Assembly (NCBI GenBank): GCA_016946835.1
Contig: JACVTC010000112.1
Span: 1-64,000 of the forward strand
DNA: 64,000 nucleotides
Direction: 5' to 3'
Source: Neocallimastix lanati (nom. inval.)
Lineage: Eukaryota; Neocallimastigomycota; Neocallimastigomycetes; Neocallimastigales; Neocallimastigaceae
In this document: positions 49,982 to 62,650 of the stretch, one piece after another
Layout: each line of letters opens with the position of its first letter
Position numbering within the stretch: the stretch's first letter is position 1
The notes under the pieces: model-generated
What the model was told of the DNA's origin: nothing
Databases searched by the model: none
Seen by the model: the letters and a program-made list of their open reading frames with translations, nothing else
Translations under genes and position numbers: made by a program

Positions 49982-50160
49982 TTATTTCACATCTTAATAA
50001 TGTCCCTGTTGAACAGCCTTACTGAGTATTCAGCATTAACGATCTGACATGCATGCATAGTATTGCTGAGAATTTTTCTAGTAGGCTTTTTTCCTGAAGT
50101 GCTTCTCCAGTTCCTAACTTCCTTTTGAAGTAAGGCCAGTATAACCTAATTCATGGGATA
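49982..50160 (-). other. Coding-like minus-strand stretch of unknown origin
   Basis: One minus-strand frame stays open for about 52 codons with balanced composition (VILALLQKEVRNWRSTS, then KKPTRKILSNTMHACQIV, then NAEYSVRLFNRDIIKM) before a TGA. The segment is much less AT-biased than its surroundings and lies between the direct repeats beside copia debris, so it is probably a fragment of a mobile-element gene. I do not recognise the family. Confidence 0.35.
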
Positions 50161-50558
50161 CGTACGTACTAGCTCACTTGGTAATTGCTTAAACGTCAGA
50201 AGCAGAATAAGGTTATACTAATAAAGCTTTATGTGGCGTATCATATTTGTTATGTATAATGTTCATATGATATTGATAATTCAAAACATAAATTAATTAA
50301 CTAATTAAATAGATAAATAAATAAATATATATATATATTTTAATATAAATATAAAATATATTAATACATTATATATATAAACATATAAATTTTTATTTAT
50401 TGTATAATTAATCATCATAATATATATTATGATGATTAGATTATATATATTATTTATTAATTGAATTATTTAAAAATTTAATGACATAAATTAAATAATG
50501 AAAAAGAATGAATAAAATTGTAAATAAATAATAAATAAAATTAAAAGAAATATTAGTA

Positions 50559-50726
<168 letters not shown>

Positions 50727-51185
50727 AATTAGTAAAAAAGTTTTATCGAAAAGTATATTTATGAAAATAATTAAAACTTTTTGTTAATTTTATTCATCAA
50801 CATAATAATTTAATATAATTTTTTTTAAAACGGTTATATATAATTTAAAAAAGAGATATTACATAATTGAATTATGTTTGTTCTTTGTTATTATTTTTAA
50901 AATTATAATAATATTTTTTATTTAGTTCAAACATTTATAAAAATAAAATATTTTTATTTAGTTCAAGCATTTATAAAAATAAAATATTTTTTTTAATGAA
51001 AAAAATATATATATAAAAGAAAACAAAGTAAATCCAAACAAAACCAAACAAAACAAATACTTAATAATATAATTAAAAGCTTTTTATACGAAAATCCAAG
51101 ATATAAAACCGGGATTAAAAACATATATATATATATATATATTTTTTTTTTTGTAAAAGGAAAATTTAATTTAAACGAAAAATTT
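50727..51185. other. VPS54 upstream region
   Basis: It holds a short direct repeat (TTTTTATTTAGTTCAA at 50914 and 50951), a CCAAACAAAACCAAACAAAA-type patch (51033-51057) typical of transcript leaders here, and no coding frame. The VPS54 leader probably begins in this interval. Confidence 0.5.
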
Positions 51186-54100
51186 ATGGATTTATTTTTA
51201 TCGATAGCACAAGAAGAAAAAGAATGGACAATAAAGTATTATAAATTTATATTTATATATAATATGCTATAGTTTATAAATAAAAATTATTTTTATATAT
51301 TTTGAAATAATTAATGTTATTTATGAATTTATTTTATATTTACTTCATATTTCAATTAAAAATAAATGACACCTATTTGAATATTTATTATTATTATTTT
51401 ATTAATAATATTATTATTTTATTATTATTATTATTTTATTTATAAAATTATGCATAAATAAAAATTTGTAAATAGTGATATTGGAAGAAATTCAATTTCT
51501 GAGATTCATAATAATCCGAATGATCCAAATAAATTATTAAACAGTCAAAAACAAATAAATTATGATACACCGGTTATACCATCAACTACAATAAGAAAAG
51601 TAAAGAAAATTGAATTTCAAAAATATACAAAATCAATTGCAGATGAATATGAAACAAGTACAGATAATATACATAAAAGAAATGAAATAGAACATGAAAA
51701 TTCTCTAGCTAAAGGAAAATCAAAAGAAACTACTACTGAAGGTATTGAAGATGATGTTACAGACCAATTAAAATCAATTATACCAGACATATTTTTCGAA
51801 AAAGATTTTAATTTGGAAAATCCAATTATATTTGACCAAGTGTGTGAAAATATTAATATTACATCTGATATTGTTACTGATATGTCAGCAAATAATATTT
51901 TGCAAGAAAAGTTATCGAATTATTTAGATGTTGTGGAAGTTAATTTAATGTCCGAAATTTCAAAAAAACGAGATTCTTTTTTTACAGCATTATCAAGTTT
52001 AAAAACATTATATAATGAAATTGATGATTGTGTAGAACAAATTCAGAATTTAAAAGGTCAACTTAAAGATGTATCAAAATGTGAAACACAAAAAGGATTG
52101 GAAGTTGTGTGTATGAAACGTAAACGTGTTAACTTAGAAAATTTATACAATGGTATTAGATTATTATCTGAAGTTAGACAGACTCAACCAACAATTCAAA
52201 TTTTATTAGGTCAAAATGATTATATTGGTGCATTAGGGTTAATTGAAGAAACTAATAATGCAATGAAAGGTTACAATTATCAACCACCAAAACCAAACAT
52301 TAATGATAATTCAAATAATGAAAGAACCAATACTAATATTATAAATAGTCCGACTAATTTACGTTCGCCTATATCTATTCTATCATCAAATACTTTAGCT
52401 AATAGTAATTATTCAACTCCATTAGATTTAAGAGGTGTAAAAGGACTAAAGAATATAAATGGACAATTAATGGAAATGTCTAAAGCTATAGAAATGATGA
52501 TGCAAAATGAGTTTGTTCAAGTATTAATGGAGGATATTTCAAATGTTGATCAGTATAAACCAGATAGTTCATTAAATATGTTTGAACCTAAAAAAGAAAC
52601 TAGTATTGAAAGTTTAACTTCTAATACAGATGATAAGTCATTAACTATATTTAAAACTCTTATTAAAAATAAAATCGATGTAATACCTGATACTAAAGAT
52701 TTAATTGTTAATGAAGAAATATTATATACAAAATTGTCTCCACTTATTTTTGGATTGATAAGAACAAATAAATTTTTAAACGCTTTTGCATTATTTAAAA
52801 ATGAGATTCATAATAAATTAATTGATATAATAAAACAGGTATTTAAATAATAAATAAAAATTATTCATTTATTAATAATCTATAATGAAATATACTTAAT
52901 TTTTTTTTTTTTTTTTTTTTTTGTAAAAAAATTTTTTAATAATTGTATAAAAAGAAATTTTCATCTTTATATGAAATTCCATTACCTATTGCATCAAAAC
53001 TTAAATCTGAAAATCTAACGGAAGAGAAGTAATATTTTTTATATTAATAAAATATATATATATATATATATATTTAGTTGTTTTATTTAAATATTTATTT
53101 ACATTATTTTTATTTTTATTTTTATTTTATTTTTATTTTTATTTTTATTTTTATTTTTATTTTTATTTTTATTTTTATTTTTATTTTTATTTTTATTTAT
53201 TTTTATTTTTATATTTTATATTGTTATGTTTTAAAGTATGGCATTGAACAAAATTAAAAATTTATCATTTCAAGAGTATTATGATCTTTTAGAAAACTAT
53301 TATTTATTCATTTTATCACTTCTTAGACGAACTACTATTATTAAATGTTTAATTAATGATATTATAGAACAAGCAGAAAAAAAGAATATTACTATTGGAA
53401 TGATTAATGAAGAGAATTCAACAATAATGTCAAATAATCAAAATAATTCAATGTATATGAGTACGGATAGAAATACACGAGAAAGTGATTATAAAAGTGA
53501 CAATAGGTTAATGTATGATTATAATAGAATTAAAAAAGAATTTATGACCCTTATTAATCAAGTGTATGATATTTATTATCATGATAGTAGTAAATTGCTC
53601 ACTACTAGAGCGGAAAAGAATAGTCAACTATCATCAATTAACTTCCACAGACTTTATAATATTAATACCGAATTTTTCATAGCTTGTGAAAATTTAACAA
53701 AAAGATCATTCCTGACCTTAAAATCAAATTTATTATCACAAGCTAAAAATTATATCAGTGCTTTCCACGGTAAGAAAATAAGGCAAATAGTTAATGATAT
53801 AGAAACTGATCAATGGATACCAGCAGAAATTACAGAAAATAATCAAGATATTGTTAATAAGATTACTCATAAGGAATGGGGTTCAATTGTTGAATTAAAA
53901 ACAAATGAAAGTATTTCTTCATTATCTTCTAGTCAAAATAGTTCTTCTGAAAAAGTTAATAAAACAAATAATAAAAGACCTGTAAATCGTGCATTATATA
54001 TAGATAAGAAAAAATATATAATTGCTGCTTGTACACTATCATTTATTAATGCATTAAGTGAATACATTACATGCGCCGAAGTAATACCTATTTTAACTAT

Positions 54101-54388
54101 TGATGTTATTAATTCTATTTATTCCTTACTTCAAATATTCAATTCTAAAGTTTGTCAAATTATTATTGGTGGAGGTGCCGTAACATCAGGTGGATTAAAA
54201 TATATTGCAGCTAAGCATTTAGGTTAGCTTTTATCATTATAATAATTTTTATTTACTTTTTATTTTTTTTTTTTAAATAAAAATATATATAATGAATAAA
54301 TAAATATAATAAATAAATATAATAAATAAATATAATAAATAAATATAATAAATAAATATGATAAGTATAATAAATATATATTTATTAA

Positions 54389-54424
<36 letters not shown>

Positions 54425-54561
54425 TTAATAATACTTAAAGCACTTGCTTCAAGATCATTAGGTGCAGTTAAAGCACTTATTCCATATATTAGAAACTTTT
54501 TACAATCAAAATTAATGCCAAAACAATTAATATTATTAAATGATTTAGATCGTTATGCAAA

Positions 54562-54639
<78 letters not shown>

Positions 54640-56244
54640 TAAATAAATAATATTATCTATTTAATAAGGATTATGATAATCATCAAACAGAAATTTATGA
54701 TAAATTAATTTCTATTATGAATGGTAAATTAGAATCACATTGCAAATCATTCCAGGTAATCATTATAATTATTAATTTTATTTTCAATATTATTAGTCAG
54801 GAATTATTTATTTATTATTAAAATAATAAAAAACTTGAAAAAATAATTTTTTTTTTTTTAAAATTATATAAGGCCATGGATTGGGAACAGCCTGAAATAC
54901 CTACAAAACCAAATGTATATATGCTATTAATGGTTAAAGATTTAACCTCATTGTATAGATTACTAAGTAAAATTATTCCAATAGAAATATTACAGGTAAA
55001 GCAATTTAATAATAATAATTATAATTAATATACTAATATATAATATAAAATATAATAAAAGATCTTATTAAAATAAATATAATATATATATATATATATA
55101 TTTATTTATATAGAAAATTATGAAAGAAGTCTTAACAAGTTATACAAGTAGATTAGAAAAAGAATTGGAAACAGTTGAAATTTATAGTAGCAATGCAAAA
55201 AATCGATTATTAATAGATTTCCAATACTACATTCAAAAGTTATCATTATTAGATGGTGTAGATGGTCCTGGTAATAAATTAGAAGTTGTGGTTAATAATA
55301 TGACTATAAAAGAAAAGAAACCAACACTAGAACAAAAAACAATTATAAATGAGTATATTAGACAATCATTTGATTCAGGTAGTAGAAGATCTTCAATTTA
55401 TGATGAAAATTCATCAAGTGGACATTCATTTACTAATTCACCACTTATTACAGGAAAAAATGAAGATAATATAATAGGAAGTGAAAAGCTTTCCAGTTCA
55501 CCTCTTATAAATGAAAGAGGTATGGATAATACTATAGGAAGTGAAAAGCTTTCCAATTCACCTCTTATAATTGAAAGAAATATGGATAATACTATAGGAA
55601 GTGAAAAATTTTCATTAGATAATTTAAGTCAAGATGAATTAAGTTTAGATAGTAATAATGAAATAATTTCAGTTCATAATGAAAATAATGGTCAAATAAA
55701 TAATGGAAATGAATATAATAACTCTTCCCTCAATCAAAGTATTTCATTAAATACTGACGAAGAAGAACATTCCATCCATAGTGCTAATCCTTATATAACT
55801 GAAAATTTAGATATTCATCGTAGTAATAGCAATAGTCATGAGATGGCTACCAGTGCATTAAATTATTCCGGATTAGGAGTAAATGATTATTTAAATAAAA
55901 GACATAATAGTGCTCCTGATAGTAACTATGGTTTCGCCCCTGAATATAAAGGTGGTGACACTATGGGGAGTTCTATCTATGATAGAAAAAATTCTTATAC
56001 TGAAGAAAAAAACACAAGAAAAACAGAGAAAAAAAGTTCTTACTCAATAAATAAAAATACATTTTCAAAGTTTTCACAGAATGTAAAAAAATTTGGTAGT
56101 GAAATTAAAAAGCATTATTCAAGCAGTAATAATTCAATGGAATCTTTATTCGGATTAGATAAAATGGTATCAAAATCTAATTCGTCTAAATCATTACTGT
56201 CTAATTCTGAAATTTTAGATAATCATAATAACTCAAATGAATAA
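51186..56244 (+). CDS. VPS54: GARP complex subunit VPS54
   Basis: VPS54 is a subunit of the GARP tether that receives endosome-derived vesicles at the trans-Golgi network. Eight exons (51186-51235, 51476-52838, 52955-53028, 53237-54222, 54441-54562, 54669-54755, 54873-54995, 55114-56244) join in phase to 1311 residues. The N-terminal family block is PDIFFEKDFNLENPIIFDQV (about 117-136), followed by the conserved coiled-coil region (NILQEKLSNYLDVVEVNLM). The C-terminal Vps54 domain includes FILSLLRR, GGLKYIAAKHLALASRS, ALIPYIRNFL and LYRLLSKIIP. Beyond about residue 1010 lies a Ser/Asn-rich tail, not typical of the family, with three 20-residue repeats. Exon 4 uses a GTTAGC donor. Confidence 0.93.
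54563..54641. repeat. ATA microsatellite filling VPS54 intron 5
   Basis: After the donor GTAATA the 106-nt intron is mostly a run of about 25 ATA triplets, leaving only the last 25 nt for branch point and acceptor. Its length should vary between strains without touching the protein. Confidence 0.85.
55441..55611 (+). repeat. 60-bp coding repeat (20 residues) in the VPS54 tail
   Basis: Three units of exactly 60 bp, about residues 1045-1101, share DN(T/I)IGSEKLS(N/S)SPLI and E-R/K-x. The DNA is about 90 percent alike between units two and three. The Gly-Ser-Glu-Lys core is kept in all three. Confidence 0.9.
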
Positions 56245-56385
56245 ATATATATAATACAATAATTAATAATTAATAATAATAAAAACAAAAATTAAATCAA
56301 AAAACAAAAACAAAATAAAAATAAAAAACAAAATAAAAATAAAAAATAAAAAATAAAAAAAAAAAACAAAATAAAAATAAAAAAT

Positions 56386-56422
<37 letters not shown>

Positions 56423-56455
56423 AAACAAAAAACAAAACAAAACAAAACAAGCAAA

Positions 56456-56494
<39 letters not shown>

Positions 56495-57193
56495 GGAAAA
56501 AGAATCAAATCAAATTAAAAATTAAATATATATAAATATATAATAAAATTAAAATTAAATAAAATTAAACAAATAGTAGAATATAAATATTATAAAGTAC
56601 AGGTTAAATAAAATAAAATAAAATAAAATACTATAAATAATAAAATAAATAATAATAATATATATATATATATATTATATGTATATATATAGTAAAATTA
56701 GAAATAAATAAAATAACAAAAAAATTTTAAATTTTAAAAATTTTAAAATTTCATATATTAATCAAATCTAATTTCAAAATTTATTTCTATCATATTTTAT
56801 TGTTATCAAATAATAAATAGAAATTAAAAGAAAACTATATATAATTCAACAATATATTTAACTAGTAATAAAATATTAAATTATAAACATAAATGAATTT
56901 GTATTAATAAATAAATTATTTATATTTATATATTTGAAATATTTATTTATTATTTAATTATTCATTGTTTATTTTTAAATAATTTAAAATACTAAATTTA
57001 CTTTTTGAAGGATAATGATAGATGAATACTTGATTTATATATATAGATTTTTTTTTTTTTTTATGCGTGCGAATGTATTTTGTAATTATATATAATAATA
57101 GAAAATATAAAATAACAATTTCTACATAATTATGTTTAATATTATTTGTAAAAATTTTAAATAGAAATAGTAATATAGTAATAAATATTTAAT
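56245..57193. other. Intergenic DNA between convergent VPS54 and ZFAND4-like genes
   Basis: A 200-bp A-rich track with regularly spaced C (AAAACAAAATAAAAATAAA style, 56279-56458) ends in a 32-A run (56458-56491). It may be the VPS54 3' UTR. The rest is AT-rich, with one GC-richer spot, TGCGTGCGAATG, at 57063. Confidence 0.55.
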
Positions 57194-57708
57194 TTAAATT
57201 CTAACTAATTTATCATTTTTAAATAAAGGATTATTTTTAATAAGAAGAATTTTTCCTTGATGTTTATAATCAAATGTACAATTATGGGTATCACTATATC
57301 GATGGGTAGAACAAAAAACATTACCACATTTACATTTAAATCCAGCCATTAATCCTAATTTTTTGTTACAAATATGGCATTTATTATTCACCCCTTGAGT
57401 TATTGAAGATGAATTTATATTATTTACTTTTCCATTACATTTATTCCCAATATTAATATTTATATCATTATTATCATTATTATCATTATTATCATTATTA
57501 TCATTATCACTATTTGTGTTATTGTTGCTATTGTTATAATTATCATATGTATTATTTCTGTTAGAATTATTGTTAGAAGTACTATTGTTACTATTATTCT
57601 TATTATTGCTTTTGTTATATAAAACGTTCATTATTATATCACTTTTTTCTGTATTATTATTAGTGAATTCAGTTGATGAATTTCTAATATTATACATATC
57701 TGCTTCAT

Positions 57709-57771
<63 letters not shown>

Positions 57772-60700
57772 TTATTTTAATTATATCATTTATTTAAATT
57801 ATGTTTAAATTAGAAATATTATTAAAAAATATTTATAAAAAAAAAAAAAAAAAAAAAAAAAACATTATTTATTATATTTACCTAGAGCTAACTTATCATT
57901 ATTATTTGTATCATTAACTGTGTTAATAATTTCAGGAATTTCTGATTCATCTCTTAATTCAGGATTTTTTATCTCATAATTTTCTGAATAATCTTCATAA
58001 ATATTTTCTTCTGTAATTCTTTCATTAGATGAAAACATTTTTGTTTCTGTTGATTGTGAATTTAAAAAGTTGGATGTATTATTGAAGTTATTATCATTAT
58101 CTGAAAAATAATTTAATTTCTTCGTTAAATTAAATTCTAAATCATCTAAAATATTAATTTTATTCTCATCATTAGATTCATATTGAATATCTTCTTCTAT
58201 ATATTCTAATTCATTATTTTCATTATTAGCTTGCTTTTTAGAGGCATTTAATAAATCAATAAATGGTTCTTCAGGAGGTATTTGGTCTTCTTCTTTTTCT
58301 ATTTTATTTTCATTTTCATCAACCACTTTATCACTAAAATTTTTATTATTATATTGAAGTTGTTCTTTTTTTTTATTTTTTTCCAGATACATTTTATGAA
58401 ACTTAGAATTAACCCATAAATTAGACAATACCATTTGATATTGCTTAGTCGATTTAGAAAATACAATAGCTGAAGAAGGACGAGTTTTAGGTATAACAAT
58501 AAATGGTAAATCGTTGCTATATATAGGAGTAATACAAATTGCTGTGGAAGGTCTCGAAGATAATTTATTTTTTTCATTGGTATTCATTGTTGTTGTTGGA
58601 AGAGTTGTAGGTATATCTAAATTATAACTATCACATGAAGTAGGTGAAGGTATTATTGGCATATAATTGTATTTAGTTTGATTAGTAAAATTATTGGAAA
58701 TTGTAAGTGTGCCTAATTCTTGAATATCCAAATATGGAGAAAATGGTTTTTTAGGATTAGGAGAAGACTCTCTATATTTGAAATTAGTACTTTTACAATC
58801 TAATGGTTCTTTATTACTGTCATCATCATCTGAATTCAAATACATACTTAAGAATTGTTGACTCCTATGAATAGTTTCTCGAAAAGAAGCAACAGCAGCT
58901 GTACATTCTTGAATTAATGAAGTTAAACTAGAATATGAATCAGCTGATGAGGGTCTTGAAGGAACAGCTGCATCAGTATCATATGGTCCATTAGAACAAT
59001 CTCCTAAATCAGATGATGATTGGCGAATAAAATTATGATATATACTATCATTATCAGTATCAATTATATTACTATTATCTGTATCTTTATAAATTAAATC
59101 ATTGTCTTTATCTGTATCTGAAAATAAATGCTTTTGAATTTTTGATTCTAAAGAATTAATTACTTTAGAGTTAATACTAGATATTGAGATTTCTTCAGAT
59201 TTTAATTCACTATTAGAAGGTATTATGCTGTTTTTAATTATATGATTATTATCATCCAAATATTCATTTTTCATATTTAGATCCGAAGAATCCATAATTA
59301 TATTTTCATTATTATTTTTATTATAGTTTATTTTTTTTCCATTAATTTCAGAATTTTCGTTAATAGTATCTAAATTCTGTACAGCTAGAGTAACATTATA
59401 ACCTTGAAGTGTTGATGCAATTGCTCTTTTTTCTATTTCTTGGACTATTTCCGGGCTTAATAAATTATTATTTAATCCACCAGGCTTTGTATCATTTCCT
59501 GAAAGAATTTTCTTATTCTGATTTATAGTTGTATTATTTAAATAAGTCATATAATTTATTTTTTCGTTATTATTTTTCATTTCATTAGTAATACTTTGAT
59601 ATTCATCATTGTCAAATGATATTGATAATTGATTATTATTATTATTATTATTATTATTATTGTTATTAATATCATTTTTTCTATTATTATCGATTTGAAA
59701 AACCTTTTTTGGTGTTAACGATTGACTGGGATCATCATTTGGATTGATTTCAAAAATTAATAATTCATTATTTTTTTTGCAAAGCAATAAAATAACAGTA
59801 TCATATATCTTCTTCTTTTTAATATTATCTACAATACCTGGTCCTTATTAGTATTATTTTTTATTAATTAATAATTATTTAAATATATTATATATATGGA
59901 ATATTAAAAATGAATTTAAAATTAATTAAGCAAATATTTATAAATATTTATAAATATTTTAATAGTATATTTTAATTAAAAAATATACTAACCTCCCGAC
60001 ATTTGAAGAGCTAATTTTAATGTTGCCCCATCTTTCAAATTATAATCACTTAAAGTATAATTATCGTTAATCAAACTTTTTCCTTGATAAATTAAAATTT
60101 GTGATTCCTTATTAATACCTTCTTTATCTTGTATAATTTCTTTTAAGTCAGCAATAGTATCAGTACAAAAAGCTTCAATTTGAAAATATTTACCTGTTAA
60201 AGTTCCAATATTCAACAATATGACTTTATCTTTGAAGAATAATTTTAAACTATTAATGTTATTTTGTTGTCCTTGTTTTTCTTCAAATTGCTTTTTTTGA
60301 TTTTTTAATTTTACTACTTCACAGTACTTTCTATGGACAGCCCGTTGAGTAGATGAAAGATTTTTTATGGATTCACTGGTTGAATTTGTTGAAGTACTAG
60401 AAAAAGAAGACGATGAAGCTGCAGACAAGCAATTTCTTTTTGTTGAAGTTTGTGTTTTTTTATCATTAATAGCTGTTGCCTTATTGATAGATGCTGAAGA
60501 TTCATTTGCTGAAGAGTTAGTGCTTTTTTTTATTCCGTTTTCTTTTTTTGCAAGTATATCATGTTTTTCTTCTTTTTTTTTAATAATATTTTCTTTTTTT
60601 TTCTTCATATTATCCTCTTTTGAATTTAAATTTAAATTATGATTATTTTCCCTCGAGGATATTAAATTTGAACTATCTTTATTAATTCCTATTATAATTA

Positions 60701-60895
60701 ATATAAGGTATTTTGATTATTATATTTATCTCAATTAATTATTATTTACGGATAAATAGTTAAATAATAATAATATATTATAATAATATATAATATAATA
60801 TAAATTCAGTTATTATTACTTTTAATATTCTTTTTTATAGGATTAAATTTATTATTACTTATGTTTGATTTATTTGATATAACCTTTTTCACCAT
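57194..60895 (-). CDS. ZFAND4-like protein: ubiquitin-like domain plus AN1 zinc finger
   Basis: Four minus-strand exons, 60895-60859, 60688-59993, 59843-57882 and 57699-57194, join in phase to 1066 residues. The N-terminal 160 residues are low complexity. A ubiquitin-like domain spans about 160-245 (LTGKYFQIEAF, DTIADLKEIIQDKEGI, SLINDNYTLSDYNLKDGATL) and ends MSGG followed by PGIVDN, as in animal ZFAND4, so it is not processed. A long disordered linker follows. The C-terminus is an AN1 finger with all Cys/His ligands (CHICNKKLGLMAGFKCKCG, then CSTHRYSDTHNC) ending KLVRI. The order and the junction sequence match ZFAND4 (ANUBL1). Its role is unclear; AN1/UBL proteins generally bind ubiquitin, p97 or the proteasome. 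The first exon (37 nt) is the weakest part; an in-frame ATG also occurs at 60608. Confidence 0.87.
57700..57881 (-). other. Odd ZFAND4 intron 3 with A and T homopolymers and a NAGNAG acceptor
   Basis: The transcript of this 182-nt intron carries a run of about 26 U (57862-57837) and then about 55 A (57766-57712) that ends only 12 nt before the acceptor, where a pyrimidine tract would be expected. The two runs can pair into a hairpin. The acceptor reads AAGCAG; either AG gives an in-frame product differing by one Ala. Confidence 0.7.
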
Positions 60896-62117
60896 TTTAA
60901 AAATCTAATATAATGAATAAAAAAAAATTATAAAATAATGATATTTAGATATAATATTATATATTTAACACATATAAATATTTTATATCTTCTTGTGTAT
61001 GTTTTTGTTTTTAATTTTTAAATTTTAAAATCTTTAAATTATGATTTAAAAATTTAATTTAATACATTATGATTTATCTTATGTACATTTTGTACATTTT
61101 GTATATTGGTATTTTATTAAAACAAAAGTATTAAAATAATTTTTTTATATTTAATAGAATTTAATCATATCTACATTTTTTTTTTTTATAATATATATAA
61201 TTATGGATCTAGAGGATAAATTATTATTTCAGAGTTTCATTACATATTTTATTTAAATTATAAACTTTTTTTATTTATTAAAGATTTAAATTTTTAAATA
61301 ATAAAATTTTTTTTATTAAATTTATTAATATTATATTGAAAGATAACATACTTCAAATTATTTAAATCTAAACAAAAATAATAAAATAGTCACTAAATAA
61401 CAATAGAACAATTGAATTATTAAATACTAATTTTTCAGATATTGAGGCCGAAATTCAAATATAAATTAATGAAGGGTACACCTCTGTCAATAAAGCTTTA
61501 AAAAGTTTTTTGAATATAACATATTAATATTTTATCTAGTTATTATAGACTTGTAAGAAATATAAAGCAGTTTTGACATATTAAATAATTTCACATGTAT
61601 ATAAATTTTCTTTTATATACATGTGAAAATAACTTGATAGTTCTATAATTATTTTAAAATAATTTGAAAATTTTTCTTTTGAATTTATAAAAATTATACA
61701 ATTATTTATATATGATTTTGAAATTTAAGTTGTAATTTCCTTTAATAGATTTTTTTTAGAACAATTAAGAATTCAAATTTTGAGTTTATATTATTAATAA
61801 AATTTTATTATTATTATAATAAATAATAATAATAATATAATATTCAAATAAATTTTTATTATAAAAGAATTTATATAATGATTAAGTTTGATGACTTTCC
61901 AGAATTATCACTATTATTTTTAATCATAATTCTTATATCTTCAAAATCTTCATTTATATTATACTGTTTAATTATTCCAGAATAATAGGTACTTTTTCCC
62001 TTCTTTGTAAGATCTAACTGATTACTATTATTACTATTATTAGTATTTCATTCTCTTCCTTGGAGTATTCTTGAGATATTTATTAAATTTTCTGTTTTTA
62101 TTTAATGTATTAAACTA
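60896..62117. other. Intergenic DNA upstream of the ZFAND4-like gene
   Basis: It contains the presumed ZFAND4 promoter and AT-rich filler. From about 61880 to 62050 a minus-strand stretch (for example QLDLTKKGKSTYYSG, about 62016-61972) continues the copia relic beyond its zinc knuckle, but it is too decayed for a domain call. Confidence 0.5.
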
Positions 62118-62650
62118 ACAGTTAGAGGTATTATAATAATTTTTATTTCAGATATAACAATATTTTTTCTTATCTCCGTGGTTGGTAGTTTCCTTTAATG
62201 TTATATCTTCTCTTCTTATGGGGTTTAAGAGTAAAGTCTATTTCCAATTGGTCATCCTTAGATTGATTATTTGAATTACTGATATAGGCTAGTTTGTTAA
62301 TATCTGTATCTATTTTCTTACTTATAGTAGTAAAATTATCTTCATTCATTAGAGTAAATTTATTTGCATAATCCTCTGGTATGGCATTGAATAGATACCT
62401 AAGTTTTTCATCTTCTGACATATTCCCAGTAATATCTTTTAATTGATCAATAAAATCTAAAATCCTTGCTTATTAGTTTTTTTTATTGAATTTAATTTCT
62501 TCAACCAATATGAAGAGTCAATAGTTGCAATATTTCTTTTGAAATTTTAATATGATTGCATAAGAAGTATTTAATCCTACTTTTTCTCTATAGATGTTTA
62601 TACATATAGTATTTAGAATTTTAGATACAACTTTTGCATCTTGTTTGATA
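62118..62650 (-). pseudogene. Ty1/copia Gag remnant with a mutated zinc knuckle
   Basis: The minus strand reads DAKVVSKILNTICINIY (from about 62641), then after a frameshift SSYWLKKLNSIKK, then after another shift DFIDQLKDITGNMSEDEKLRYLFNAIPEDY (in two parts) to NYQPRR and a stop at 62170. This order is the copia-type Gag (UBN2) helical core. Downstream at 62159-62118 a 14-codon segment keeps the spacing of a CCHC knuckle, Cys, x2, TGA, x4, Tyr, x4, Cys: the second Cys has become a stop and His has become Tyr. It is not functional. Confidence 0.8.

Larger units (their letters stand above)
49592..50280. repeat. Imperfect direct repeats flanking retroelement debris
   Basis: About 70 bp starting GAATAAGGTTATAC at 49592 recur at 50204, sharing TTTATGTGG, GTATCATA, GTTATG and TTCATATGATATTGATAAT. 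The second copy has an extra 9 bases near 50219. The 540 bp between them hold a copia RT fragment and a second coding-like stretch. They may be LTR remnants, but clear TG/CA ends are not visible. Confidence 0.6.

Noticed and set aside
59988-60608. Stand-alone ubiquitin-like protein ending MSGG
   Set aside because: GGAG/GTTAGT is a splice donor, and the next exon continues with PGIVDN and the ZFAND4 linker in phase.
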